DNA of 64,000 bases from Buttiauxella sp965119215 (GTDB taxonomy: Bacteria; Pseudomonadota; Gammaproteobacteria; Enterobacterales; Enterobacteriaceae), in assembly GCA_965119215.1 (NCBI GenBank), contig CBCPKK010000016.1:115817-179816 (forward strand). Direction: 5' to 3'. The position numbers and the translations under genes are program-made. This document shows positions 31,250-40,686 of the stretch, in pieces. The number at the start of each line of letters is the position of its first letter. Position 1 is the stretch's first letter. The notes beneath the pieces were generated by a model. That model worked only from the letters and a program-made list of their open reading frames with translations. It had not been told where the DNA came from and ran no database searches.

Positions 31250-31330
31250 TGTAGGTCGGGCTAGCGACTAGCGACGCCCGACAATTTCGAATTAATTGGT
31301 GGATGTCGCTAGTCGCTAATCCACCCTACA
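31250..31330. repeat. REP-like element, copy 2 (yjgR/lptG intergenic)
   Basis: GTAGGTCGGGCTAGCG...GCGACGCCCGACA followed by GGTGGATGTCGCT...CGCTAATCCACCCTAC: an inverted pair of the same repeat as copies 1 and 3, in the gap between convergent yjgR and lptG. Confidence 0.85.
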
Positions 31331-31341
31331 AATTCAAATAG

Positions 31342-32421
31342 TTAACCTGAGCGTCTCATCATCAGCCACAGGCTAATCAGGAAGAAGCTGGCACTTGGCA
31401 ACAACGCGCCCAGAATCGGCGGAATGTTATACACCAGACTCAGCGGGCCAAAGATTTGGTCGAGAACGTAAAACACGAAACCAAAACTGATACCAGTAAC
31501 GACGCGCACGCCCATTGCCACACTGCGTAGCGGGCCGAAAATGAACGACAGCGCCATCAGCATCATTACGGCAACGGAGAGCGGTGCAAAGACTTTGCTC
31601 CACATATTGAGCTGGTAGCGTCCGGAGTCTTGTCCGCTGGCTTTAAGGTACTTCACGTAATTGTGCAGGCCGCTGATAGACAGCGCATCCGGGTCCAGTG
31701 CCACTACCCCAAGTTTGTCCGGGGTCAGGTTGGTTTTCCACTCGTCGCTGACGGTCTGGGAACCGGTGATTTGCATCGGATCAGTCAGGTTAGAAGCATC
31801 AACCTGTGACAGTCGCCACACCTTATGTTCCACATCGTACTGCGCGGATGCGGCATAACGAACCGATTGCAGACGGCGCTCTTTGTTAAAGCTATAAATA
31901 CTGACGCCCGCGAGGTTGTTATCGCCGTTTATGCGTTCGATGTAGACAAAGTTATGGCCATCTTTCGCCCATAAACCTTGCTGCGTGGTCAGTAAAGAAC
32001 CGCCGTACATCTGTTGCGCACGGTAGTTACGCGCCATTTGCTCGCCTTGCGGAGCGACCCACTCGCCCATTGCCATGGTCAACAGCACCAGCGGAATAGC
32101 CGTTTTCATCACCGACAATGCAATTTGCATACGTGTAAAACCAGAGGCTTGCATCACCACCAGTTCGCTGCGCTGCGCCAGCATTCCAAGCCCAAGCAAG
32201 GCACCCAGTAATGCAGCCATCGGGAAGAATATCTGGATGTCTTTTGGCACGCTAAGGATGGTGTACACCCCAGCGCCCATTGCGGAATAACTGCCCTGCC
32301 CGGCTTTTTTCAGCTGGTCGACAAATTTAATAATGCCCGACAGCGACACCAGCATGAACAGCGTCATCATGATGGTGGTAAAGATGGTTTTACCGATATA
32401 ACGGTCGAGTACACCAAACAT
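31342..32421 (-). CDS. lptG: LPS export system permease LptG
   Basis: 359-residue inner-membrane subunit of the LptB2FG ABC exporter that extracts lipopolysaccharide and passes it to LptC. Six membrane helices (three N-terminal within 1-105, three C-terminal within 270-355) flank a large periplasmic beta-jellyroll domain (about 130-265). The start ATG follows the lptF stop directly, so the two are cotranscribed. Orthologous to E. coli LptG (360). Confidence 0.96.
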   Translation of the reverse strand: MFGVLDRYIGKTIFTTIMMTLFMLVSLSGIIKFVDQLKKAGQGSYSAMGAGVYTILSVPKDIQIFFPMAALLGALLGLGMLAQRSELVVMQASGFTRMQIALSVMKTAIPLVLLTMAMGEWVAPQGEQMARNYRAQQMYGGSLLTTQQGLWAKDGHNFVYIERINGDNNLAGVSIYSFNKERRLQSVRYAASAQYDVEHKVWRLSQVDASNLTDPMQITGSQTVSDEWKTNLTPDKLGVVALDPDALSISGLHNYVKYLKASGQDSGRYQLNMWSKVFAPLSVAVMMLMALSFIFGPLRSVAMGVRVVTGISFGFVFYVLDQIFGPLSLVYNIPPILGALLPSASFFLISLWLMMRRSG

Positions 32422-33525
32422 TTATGCCGCTCCTCGTGTTTTGCTAAAGCGTGCACGTAGTTGGCGCATCGGCACCGTATCCCACACGTTGAGCACAACT
32501 GCGATGGCAAGATAGACCAGGTTAACCAGCCACATCCACATCATCGGGTCGATTTTCCCTTTCGCCGCATTAGATTTCAGCGAGGTTTGCAGCAGGAAGA
32601 ACACCAGATACAACAGCATGGCTGGCAACATTGAAAGCACACGGCCCTGGCGCGGGTTAACCACGCTTAACGGAACCACCATCAAGGCCATAATAAACAC
32701 GGTCGCTATCAGCGTTAAACGCCAGTGCAATTCGGCTCGCGCACTGGGGGAATCGTTTGACCACAGCGTGCGGAAGTACATCTGGCTGGAATCATCGGGA
32801 TCAAGCGCCACGGTCTGGTGGCCCACTATCGCCTGGTAATCCTTGAAATCCGTGATGCGGAAATCACGCAGTAATGCCGTGCCTTCAAAGCGAGTCCCGG
32901 TATTTAGCGTGACGACTTGTGAGCCATCGGGCCGCTGTGACAAATGACCGGAGTCAGCCACCACCACGGAAGGACGCGCGTTACCTTTTGGACGCAACTG
33001 CGCCAGGAAAACGTCTTTAAAGCTTGAACCGTCGACGCTTTCAATAAACAGCACCGAGTTACCATCCGTCGCTTGTTGGAACTGCCCTTGGGCAAGTGCG
33101 GCCATGCCGGGGTTAGCCTTGGCTTCTGACAACACTTCGTCCTGATGACGAGATGACCACGGGCCAAGCCACATCACGTTGACCGTTGCTATTGCGCCGG
33201 TAAAGAGTGCGAGGATCATTGCAGCTTTGATCAGCACCGCTTTACTCAAGCCACACGCATGCATTACCGTGATTTCACTCTCGGTATACAGTCTGCCAAA
33301 CGTCATGAGTAGCCCAAGGAAAAGGCTAAGAGGCAGGATGAGCTGCGCCATTTCAGGCACACCAAGTCCTAACAGGGAAAATACGAGATTTGTCGGAATA
33401 TCGCCGTCAACCGCCGCACCCAAAATCCTGACTAGCTTCTGACAAAAAAAGATCAGCAGCAGTATGAAGAGGATCGCAAGTTGGCTTTTGAGCGTCTCCC
33501 GAACCAGATATCTTATGATAATCAC
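32422..33525 (-). CDS. lptF: LPS export system permease LptF
   Basis: 367-residue partner permease (E. coli 366), starting with GTG at 33523-33525 to give the conserved VIIIRYLVRETLKSQLAILF, read as Met. Same architecture: three membrane helices, periplasmic jellyroll, three membrane helices. MHACGLSKAVLIKAAM is the coupling-helix region contacting LptB. Essential in E. coli. Divergent from pepA across 275 bases. Confidence 0.96.
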   Translation of the reverse strand: MIIIRYLVRETLKSQLAILFILLLIFFCQKLVRILGAAVDGDIPTNLVFSLLGLGVPEMAQLILPLSLFLGLLMTFGRLYTESEITVMHACGLSKAVLIKAAMILALFTGAIATVNVMWLGPWSSRHQDEVLSEAKANPGMAALAQGQFQQATDGNSVLFIESVDGSSFKDVFLAQLRPKGNARPSVVVADSGHLSQRPDGSQVVTLNTGTRFEGTALLRDFRITDFKDYQAIVGHQTVALDPDDSSQMYFRTLWSNDSPSARAELHWRLTLIATVFIMALMVVPLSVVNPRQGRVLSMLPAMLLYLVFFLLQTSLKSNAAKGKIDPMMWMWLVNLVYLAIAVVLNVWDTVPMRQLRARFSKTRGAA

Positions 33526-33800
33526 ATTAAATACGCCTGTGAAAACGAGTCTTTTTGCAGGAAAATCGCTTGTTTCATCGCTTATACGTCATTTATTCTC
33601 TTGAGTCGTCGAAAACATCGCTAAGATTAAAAAGCCCGGCATTATTCTGGCGCAGGGTGATTTAAATGACGTCGCCGAAACTGTAAAAACATACTCGTAA
33701 GATTAACACGAAGTCATCGCAACCGCGGAGATGAGTTACGAAAGCTTGCAATTCTAGCTGTAGCCACCGTCGTTGTCTTTAAGATTCAGGAGCGTAGTGC

Positions 33801-35312
33801 ATGGAGTTCAGTGTAAAAAGCGGTAGCCCCGAGAAACAGCGTAGTGCCTGCATCGTTGTGGGAGTCTTTGAACCGCGTCGCCTGTCCCCGGTCGCCGAAC
33901 AACTCGATAAAATCAGCGATGGCTACATCAGCGCCTTGTTGCGCCGTGGTGAGCTTGAGGGAAAACCCGGTCAAACTTTATTGCTTCACCACGTTCCGAA
34001 CGTGCTCTCTGAGCGCATTCTGCTAATTGGGTGCGGCAAAGAGCGTGAACTGGATGAACGTCAGTATAAGCAAGTTATCCAGAAAACAATTAATACTCTA
34101 AACGATACTGGCTCAATGGAAGCCGTTTGCTTCCTGACCGAACTGCACGTTAAGGGTCGTAACACTTACTGGAAAGTACGCCAGGCCGTGGAAACGGCAA
34201 AAGAGTCTCTGTATAGCTTCGATCAGTTAAAGACCAACAAAAGCGAACCCCGTCGTCCGCTGCGTAAAATGGTCTTTAATGTGCCGACCCGTCGCGAACT
34301 CACCAGCGGTGAACGTGCGATTCAACACGGTCTGGCTATTGCTGCCGGTATTAAAGCGGCAAAAGATCTGGGCAATATGCCACCAAACATCTGTAACGCC
34401 GCTTACCTGGCTTCACAGGCGCGTCAACTGGCTGATTCCTACAGCAAAAACGTGGTCACCCGCGTGATTGGCGAACAGCAGATGAAAGAGCTGGGCATGC
34501 ACTCCTACCTCGCGGTGGGTGATGGTTCCCAGAATGAATCACTGATGTCAGTCATCGAGTACAAAGGCAATAATTCGCCGGATGTACGCCCAATCGTGTT
34601 GGTCGGTAAAGGCCTGACGTTTGACTCAGGTGGTATTTCTATCAAGCCTGCCGAAGGCATGGATGAGATGAAATACGACATGTGCGGTGCAGCGTCGGTG
34701 TACGGTGTCATGCGTATGGTTGCCGAACTGAATTTGCCAATTAACGTTATTGGCGTGCTGGCAGGCTGTGAGAACATGCCTGGCGGACGCGCTTATCGCC
34801 CAGGTGATGTGCTGACGACCATGTCCGGCCAAACCGTAGAAGTGCTGAATACGGACGCCGAAGGCCGCCTGGTGTTGTGCGACGTGCTGACTTACGTTGA
34901 GCGCTTCGAGCCTGATGTGGTCATTGACGTGGCGACGCTGACTGGCGCGTGTGTGATTGCCCTGGGCCATCACATCACCGGTTTGATGTCTAACCACAAC
35001 CCGCTGGCTCACGAGCTTATTAGCGCATCTGAACAAGCGGGCGACCGTGCGTGGCGTCTGCCAATTGCTGATGAGTATCAAGAACAGCTGGAAACCAACT
35101 TTGCTGATATGGCAAACATCGGTGGCCGTCCTGGTGGCGCAATTACTGCGGCCTGCTTCCTGTCGCGCTTTACCCGTAAGTATAACTGGGCGCACCTGGA
35201 TATCGCAGGGACAGCCTGGCGTTCAGGCAAAGCCAAAGGCGCTACCGGCCGTCCCGTGGCGCTGCTGTCGCAATTCCTGTTGAACCGTTCAGGGTTTAAC
35301 GGCGAAGATTGA
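33801..35312 (+). CDS. pepA: Leucyl aminopeptidase A / XerCD recombination accessory factor / carAB regulator
   Basis: 503 residues, the same length as E. coli PepA and nearly identical in sequence. N-terminal DNA-binding/alpha-beta domain (1-~165) and C-terminal M17 peptidase domain with the dizinc-site segments VGKGLTFDSGGISIKP, MCGAASVYGVM, and the signature NTDAEGRLVLCDVL. In E. coli it also organises cer-type XerCD recombination and represses carAB. CAGGAG precedes the ATG. Divergent from lptF; holC follows. Confidence 0.97.
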   Translation: MEFSVKSGSPEKQRSACIVVGVFEPRRLSPVAEQLDKISDGYISALLRRGELEGKPGQTLLLHHVPNVLSERILLIGCGKERELDERQYKQVIQKTINTLNDTGSMEAVCFLTELHVKGRNTYWKVRQAVETAKESLYSFDQLKTNKSEPRRPLRKMVFNVPTRRELTSGERAIQHGLAIAAGIKAAKDLGNMPPNICNAAYLASQARQLADSYSKNVVTRVIGEQQMKELGMHSYLAVGDGSQNESLMSVIEYKGNNSPDVRPIVLVGKGLTFDSGGISIKPAEGMDEMKYDMCGAASVYGVMRMVAELNLPINVIGVLAGCENMPGGRAYRPGDVLTTMSGQTVEVLNTDAEGRLVLCDVLTYVERFEPDVVIDVATLTGACVIALGHHITGLMSNHNPLAHELISASEQAGDRAWRLPIADEYQEQLETNFADMANIGGRPGGAITAACFLSRFTRKYNWAHLDIAGTAWRSGKAKGATGRPVALLSQFLLNRSGFNGED

Positions 35313-35324
35313 TTTAACGCCTTA

Positions 35325-35345
35325 ACCCTCTCCTTCGGGAGGGGG
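35325..35345 (+). terminator. CTC/GAG-rich hairpin between pepA and holC
   Basis: CCCTCTCCTTCGGGAGGGGG folds as CCCTCTCC/GGGAGGGGG around a TTCG-type loop, 13 bases after pepA. It resembles the repeat at 22279-22343. No T-run, so attenuation or mRNA end-protection is as likely as termination. Confidence 0.45.
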
Positions 35346-35375
35346 AAACCCCATTACCTATTAAAAGCTGGTTTA

Positions 35376-35834
35376 ATGAAAAACGCGACGTTCTACCTGC
35401 TCGACAACGACACGCCCTCCGGTGAGTTGAGTGCCGTTGAAGCGTTGGTTTGTGAACTGGCGGCAGAAAGCTTTCGAGCAGGAAAACGCCTGCTGATTGC
35501 CTGTGTTGATGAACAACAAGCTATCCGTCTGGATGAAGCACTCTGGCAGCGTGATGCTCACGCGTTTGTACCGCATAATCTTGCCGGTGAAGGGCCGCGT
35601 TACGGAGCCCCGGTAGAATTGGCCTGGCCGCAGCGACGCGGAAGTTCAGCGCGTGATTTACTGATTAGCCTGTTGCCACAGTTCGCAGATTTTGCCACCG
35701 CTTTCCATGAAGTGATAGACTTCGTACCTTACGAAGAATCCCAGAAACAACTGGCCCGCGATCGCTACAAGGCGTATCGCGTTGCTGGTTTCCACTTGAC
35801 TACGGCGACTCATACCCCGCCGGGAACGACATAG
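35376..35834 (+). CDS. holC: DNA polymerase III chi subunit
   Basis: 152 residues (E. coli HolC 147). Starts MKNATFYLLDNDTPSGELSAVE, with the chi core including LLIACVDEQQAIRLDEALW and FVPHNLAGEGPRYGAPVELAWP. Chi binds psi (HolD) in the clamp loader and contacts SSB. The last ~12 residues are divergent from E. coli. Six bases separate it from valS, as in E. coli. Confidence 0.94.
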   Translation: MKNATFYLLDNDTPSGELSAVEALVCELAAESFRAGKRLLIACVDEQQAIRLDEALWQRDAHAFVPHNLAGEGPRYGAPVELAWPQRRGSSARDLLISLLPQFADFATAFHEVIDFVPYEESQKQLARDRYKAYRVAGFHLTTATHTPPGTT

Positions 35835-35840
35835 CAGACA

Positions 35841-38696
35841 ATGGAAAAGACATATAACCCGCAAGATATCGAACAGCCGCTTTACGAGCACTGGGAACAG
35901 CAGGGCTACTTTAAGCCAAATGGCGACACCAGCCAGGAAAGCTTCTGCATCATGATCCCGCCGCCGAACGTTACCGGCAGCTTGCATATGGGTCACGCCT
36001 TCCAGCAGACGATCATGGATACCATGATTCGTTACCAGCGCATGCAAGGTAAAAACACCTTGTGGCAGGCGGGGACTGACCACGCCGGCATCGCGACCCA
36101 AATGGTCGTTGAGCGCAAAATTGCCGCCGAAGAGGGTAAAACCCGTCACGATTATGGCCGCGACGCCTTTATCGAGAAAATCTGGCAGTGGAAGGCAGAG
36201 TCTGGTGGCACCATCACCCGTCAGATGCGTCGTCTTGGCAACTCAGTCGACTGGGAGCGCGAGCGCTTCACCATGGACGAAGGCCTGTCCAATGCGGTGA
36301 AAGAAGTGTTCGTCCGTCTGTACAAAGAAGACCTGATTTATCGCGGCAAACGCCTGGTAAACTGGGACCCGAAACTGCGCACGGCGATTTCCGATCTGGA
36401 AGTTGAAAATCGTGAGTCCAAAGGTTCCATGTGGCACCTGCGTTATCCGCTGGCTGACGGTGCGAAAACCGCTGACGGCAAAGATTACCTGGTTGTCGCG
36501 ACTACGCGTCCAGAAACCGTGCTCGGTGATACCGGTGTAGCAGTAAACCCGGAAGATCCGCGTTACAAAGATTTGATCGGTAAATTCATTGTATTACCGC
36601 TGGTTAACCGTCTGATTCCTATTGTTGGTGATGAACACGCCGACATGGAAAAAGGCACCGGCTGCGTGAAAATCACACCCGCGCACGACTTTAACGACTA
36701 CGAAGTTGGCCGTCGCCACGCGCTGCCAATGATCAACGTTCTGACCTTTGACGGTGATATCCGCGAAGTAGCAGAAGTGTTTGATACCAACGGTGAAGAG
36801 TCTGACGTTTACAGCAACGACATCCCGGCACAATTCCAGAAACTGGAACGTTTTGCCGCGCGTAAAGCCGTTGTCGCTAAATTCGACGAAATGGGCCTGC
36901 TTGAAGAAGTCAAACCACACGATCTGACCGTTCCTTACGGCGACCGTGGCGGCGTGGTTATCGAACCAATGCTGACTGACCAATGGTACGTGCGCACAGC
37001 ACCGCTGGCGAAAGTCGCGGTAGAAGCCGTTGAGCAAGGCGATATTCAGTTCGTGCCGAAGCAGTACGAAAACATGTACTTCTCCTGGATGCGTGATATT
37101 CAGGACTGGTGTATTTCTCGTCAACTGTGGTGGGGCCACCGCATTCCGGCCTGGTACGATGCTGAAGGCAATGTTTACGTTGGCCGTAACGAAGCCGAAG
37201 TTCGTGCTGAAAACAATCTGGGTGATGACGTTGCGTTGAATCAAGACGAAGACGTTCTGGACACCTGGTTCTCCTCTGGCCTGTGGACGTTCTCCACTTT
37301 AGGCTGGCCTGAGAACACCGAAGCGCTGCGCACCTTCCACCCAACCAGCGTGATGGTCAGCGGCTTCGACATCATCTTCTTCTGGATTGCACGCATGATC
37401 ATGCTGACCATGCACTTCATCAAAGATGAAGACGGCAAACCACAGGTTCCGTTTAAAACCGTTTACATGACCGGACTTATCCGCGACGACGAAGGGCAGA
37501 AAATGTCCAAGTCCAAGGGTAACGTTATCGATCCACTGGATATGGTTGACGGTATTTCCCTGGAAGACCTGCTCGAGAAGCGCACCGGTAACATGATGCA
37601 GCCGCAACTGGCTGAGAAAATCCGTAAACGCACCGAGAAGCAATTCCCGAACGGTATTGAACCGCACGGTACCGATGCGCTGCGCTTTACTCTGGCAGCG
37701 CTGGCGTCAACCGGTCGCGATATCAACTGGGACATGAAGCGCCTGGAAGGTTACCGTAACTTCTGTAACAAGCTGTGGAACGCCAGCCGTTTCGTCATGA
37801 TGAATACCGAAGACCAGGATTGCGGCTTTAACGGCGGCGAAATGGTTCTGTCTCTGGCAGATCGCTGGATTCTGGCGGAATTTAACCGCACCGTGAAAGC
37901 CTACCGTGAAGCGCTGGACAGCTATCGCTTTGATATCGCTGCCAACATTCTGTATGAATTCACCTGGAACCAGTTCTGCGACTGGTATCTGGAGCTGACC
38001 AAACCAGTCATGAACAGCGGCACGGAAGCGGAACTGCGCGGTACGCGTAATACGCTGATTAACGTGCTCGAAGGTCTGCTGCGTCTTGCGCACCCGATTA
38101 TTCCATTCATCACTGAAACCATCTGGCAGCGCGTGAAGACCTTCAAAGGCATCACCGACGATACCATCATGCTGCAACCGTTCCCGGCGTATAACAGCGA
38201 TCAGGACGATGAAGCTGCGTTCTCTGATACCGAGTGGCTGAAGCTGGCAATCACCGCAGTACGTAACGTTCGTGCTGAAATGAACATTTCTCCGGGTAAA
38301 CCACTGCCAGTGCTGCTGCGTAACGTGAGCGCAGAAGCGGAACGTCGCGTTAATGCGAACCGTACCTTCCTGCAAAACCTGGCGCGCCTGGAAAGCATCA
38401 CCCTGCTGCCTGCTGATGATAAAGGTCCGGTTTCCGTGACTAAGATTATCGACGGTGCGGAGCTGCTGATCCCAATGGCAGGCCTGGTCGACAAAGATGC
38501 AGAGCTGGCTCGTCTGGACAAAGAAATGGCCAAACTGGATGTCGAAATTGCCGCCATCGGAAACAAGCTGTCTAACGAAGGTTTTGTGGCGCGCGCGCCT
38601 GAAGCCGTTGTCGCAAAAGAACGCGAACGTCTGGCTGCCTGTGGTGAAGCAAAAGTGAAACTGACCGAGCAGAAAGCGACGATTGCCGCGCTGTAA
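35841..38696 (+). CDS. valS: Valyl-tRNA synthetase
   Basis: 951 residues, the same as E. coli ValS. Class I synthetase: HIGH-type motif HMGH at 49-52, KMSKS at 554-558, a CP1 editing domain (about 200-400) that clears Thr-tRNA(Val), the anticodon-binding domain and a C-terminal coiled-coil (about 880-951, rich in KEMAKLDVEIAAIGNKL). Lies directly after holC and ends in a strong terminator. Confidence 0.97.
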   Translation: MEKTYNPQDIEQPLYEHWEQQGYFKPNGDTSQESFCIMIPPPNVTGSLHMGHAFQQTIMDTMIRYQRMQGKNTLWQAGTDHAGIATQMVVERKIAAEEGKTRHDYGRDAFIEKIWQWKAESGGTITRQMRRLGNSVDWERERFTMDEGLSNAVKEVFVRLYKEDLIYRGKRLVNWDPKLRTAISDLEVENRESKGSMWHLRYPLADGAKTADGKDYLVVATTRPETVLGDTGVAVNPEDPRYKDLIGKFIVLPLVNRLIPIVGDEHADMEKGTGCVKITPAHDFNDYEVGRRHALPMINVLTFDGDIREVAEVFDTNGEESDVYSNDIPAQFQKLERFAARKAVVAKFDEMGLLEEVKPHDLTVPYGDRGGVVIEPMLTDQWYVRTAPLAKVAVEAVEQGDIQFVPKQYENMYFSWMRDIQDWCISRQLWWGHRIPAWYDAEGNVYVGRNEAEVRAENNLGDDVALNQDEDVLDTWFSSGLWTFSTLGWPENTEALRTFHPTSVMVSGFDIIFFWIARMIMLTMHFIKDEDGKPQVPFKTVYMTGLIRDDEGQKMSKSKGNVIDPLDMVDGISLEDLLEKRTGNMMQPQLAEKIRKRTEKQFPNGIEPHGTDALRFTLAALASTGRDINWDMKRLEGYRNFCNKLWNASRFVMMNTEDQDCGFNGGEMVLSLADRWILAEFNRTVKAYREALDSYRFDIAANILYEFTWNQFCDWYLELTKPVMNSGTEAELRGTRNTLINVLEGLLRLAHPIIPFITETIWQRVKTFKGITDDTIMLQPFPAYNSDQDDEAAFSDTEWLKLAITAVRNVRAEMNISPGKPLPVLLRNVSAEAERRVNANRTFLQNLARLESITLLPADDKGPVSVTKIIDGAELLIPMAGLVDKDAELARLDKEMAKLDVEIAAIGNKLSNEGFVARAPEAVVAKERERLAACGEAKVKLTEQKATIAAL

Positions 38697-38715
38697 TCAG
38701 ATTAGCTGAACGTTC

Positions 38716-38744
38716 AAAGGCCGGGAAATTTCCCGGCCTTTTTA
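38716..38744 (+). terminator. Rho-independent terminator after valS
   Basis: AAGGCCGGGAAA and TTTCCCGGCCTT form a perfect 12-pair palindrome followed by TTT, 20 bases past the valS stop. It may serve yjgN on the other strand as well. Confidence 0.9.
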
Positions 38745-38757
38745 TTTTAATTGAATC

Positions 38758-39963
38758 TTAAATAACGATAATGCCGCGCGACAGACGCCCCACAATATCG
38801 GTCGCAGGTTGTTCGTCATGATCTTGTAATTCCAGCGCATCAAGATCGCCATCAACCCAGGTATTTTCTGCCAGATAACGGCTAAAGCGAACTTTCGCCC
38901 ACGGATATGCCAGGCCGCAGGTAATCACTGTCAGCAGAATATTACTTATCATCTGCCACAGACATCCTAAAAAGGTCATCGTTGAACGAAATGTTATTCG
39001 TTTATCCAGAGTGATCGCTTGAGCGACATAGCGACGAAAAGCACAAAACAGGAAGCAGTTAGCAACAAGGATACCGAGGCTGTAAATCAGGAACGCAAGA
39101 ATAAAGGTGCCGCGTAAAGCCATTACCGTTTGTGTCATCATTTCCTCATCCATTCCACCATACACCGCAGCGGTGATGGTCTGGATATAAACAGGAACAA
39201 TAATGACTCCAGCCAAAATAAGAAATGGCACGAGTATCACCACTGCCAGCAAGCATAAAGTGACGCATTTTTTCCAATGGACTGTGGCAGAAAATTTTAG
39301 TTGCCCAAACGCCAGACCGTTTCCTAATAAATTAAGCCACTGCGCAGCAAGGACGCCTTGTGTAACCCCGACTCCCATCACGGTCAGCAGTGCAACCAGT
39401 CCAATGCCAAAAATTATCGAGTTTAATGAAGTCCCACTTTGGGTGATTCCCAGAACGATACCCACAACAACAATCAGCGCAAGCATCATAACTAAAGGCA
39501 AACCAATTAAAGCCCACCAGGCCTTAACACCCTTACAATGGAAATTGAAGCGCACCTGATTAATACTTGTCATCATTAATTGATAACGAGTCCCCTGGAT
39601 AACCAGATAAGGTAAAAACAATATGATTAAAGCTAAAATACAAAGTGCTAATGGTGCTTTTTGCAACCCCACTGACATGGCAAAAACAGCGTAAATAACA
39701 AAAAGGAGAAGCCAACTTAAAAATAGAGAACTGCCTTTAGCTGAATAGGAAAATCTTTCACCCGCCAGTTCTGTATTGGCGTAGAAATATTTTTTAGAAC
39801 GAACTAACGCCCATGCGCCAAAAACACCCAACGTTAAAAACGTTAATAACACATTAACTATAAATATGGGGAAATAGCCACTACCAGTTCCGTGGAAATT
39901 CAAGTTACGGCTATGTTTCTTTCCTGTTATTTCACTACTTAACGGTTCATTGTATTCAGACAT
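38758..39963 (-). CDS. yjgN: YjgN, DUF898 inner-membrane protein
   Basis: 401 residues (E. coli YjgN 398). The ATG at 39961-39963, with AGGGA upstream, gives MSEYNEPLSSEITGKK; the frame continues to 40035 without support. The FHGTGSGYFPIFIVNVLLTFLTLGVFGAWA motif region at the start of the first helix is the DUF898 hallmark, and it is echoed near residue 340 (LTVITCGLAYPWAKVRFSRY), a sign of internal duplication. About eight to ten helices. Function unknown. Confidence 0.9.
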   Translation of the reverse strand: MSEYNEPLSSEITGKKHSRNLNFHGTGSGYFPIFIVNVLLTFLTLGVFGAWALVRSKKYFYANTELAGERFSYSAKGSSLFLSWLLLFVIYAVFAMSVGLQKAPLALCILALIILFLPYLVIQGTRYQLMMTSINQVRFNFHCKGVKAWWALIGLPLVMMLALIVVVGIVLGITQSGTSLNSIIFGIGLVALLTVMGVGVTQGVLAAQWLNLLGNGLAFGQLKFSATVHWKKCVTLCLLAVVILVPFLILAGVIIVPVYIQTITAAVYGGMDEEMMTQTVMALRGTFILAFLIYSLGILVANCFLFCAFRRYVAQAITLDKRITFRSTMTFLGCLWQMISNILLTVITCGLAYPWAKVRFSRYLAENTWVDGDLDALELQDHDEQPATDIVGRLSRGIIVI

Positions 39964-40150
39964 AAATATCCCTAAAAATATCTTCCACATTGCATTAACA
40001 ATCCAATTATTGTGGGCAATATTTAACCATAACAAAATCTCATTAAATACTCCGAAATAGAACTATTAGTCACTTTAAGATTCTTGCTGTATAGCCTCAA
40101 CAATGGTATTAACAACAGTTGCCTTTACACTTTTGTTAATGAGTCATGCT

Positions 40151-40654
40151 ATGAACCTTGCTGCTCCGGTCGATATTGCGCTGCGCCGGATAACCATCCA
40201 CGACAATGCGGCTATCGCCCACGTTATCCGCGAAGTCTCTGCTGAATACGGCTTAACTGCTGATAAAGGCTACACCGTTGCAGATCCCAATCTGGATGAG
40301 CTGTTTCAGGTTTATAGCCAGCCTGGGTACGCGTTCTGGATTGTGGAGTTTGACGGCAAGGTTGTTGGCGGCGGCGGTGTCGCGCCATTAACGTGCAGCG
40401 AGCCGGATATTTGTGAATTACAGAAGATGTATTTCCTGCCGGTAGTGCGTGGCAAAGGATTGGCAAAACGTCTGGCACTACAAGCGATGGATTTCGCTCG
40501 TGCCGAAGGGTTTAAGCGCTGCTATCTGGAAACAACCGCGTTTCTGACGGAAGCCATCGCCCTGTACGAACGCCTGGGCTTTGAACACATCTCCGAGCCA
40601 TTGGGCTGCACCGGGCATGTGGATTGCGAAGTGCGAATGATTAAATCCTTGTAA
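40151..40654 (+). CDS. yjgM: GNAT-family N-acetyltransferase YjgM
   Basis: 167 residues, the E. coli length, when started at the ATG at 40151 (MNLAAPVDIALRR). The GNAT acetyl-CoA motif is CELQKMYFLPVVRGKGLAKRLALQA (about 96-120), with R/Q-x-x-G-x-G/A as RGKGLA; the VGGGGVAPL strand is upstream. Substrate unknown. Divergent from yjgN, convergent with miaE. Confidence 0.88.
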   Translation: MNLAAPVDIALRRITIHDNAAIAHVIREVSAEYGLTADKGYTVADPNLDELFQVYSQPGYAFWIVEFDGKVVGGGGVAPLTCSEPDICELQKMYFLPVVRGKGLAKRLALQAMDFARAEGFKRCYLETTAFLTEAIALYERLGFEHISEPLGCTGHVDCEVRMIKSL

Positions 40655-40686
40655 GCGTGATAAGGCGAGTGCTCACTCGCCGGTTA

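Noticed and set aside
36594..37244. Long minus-strand frames inside valS (also 37707-38375)
   Set aside because: Codon-bias shadows of a highly expressed gene; no start signals.
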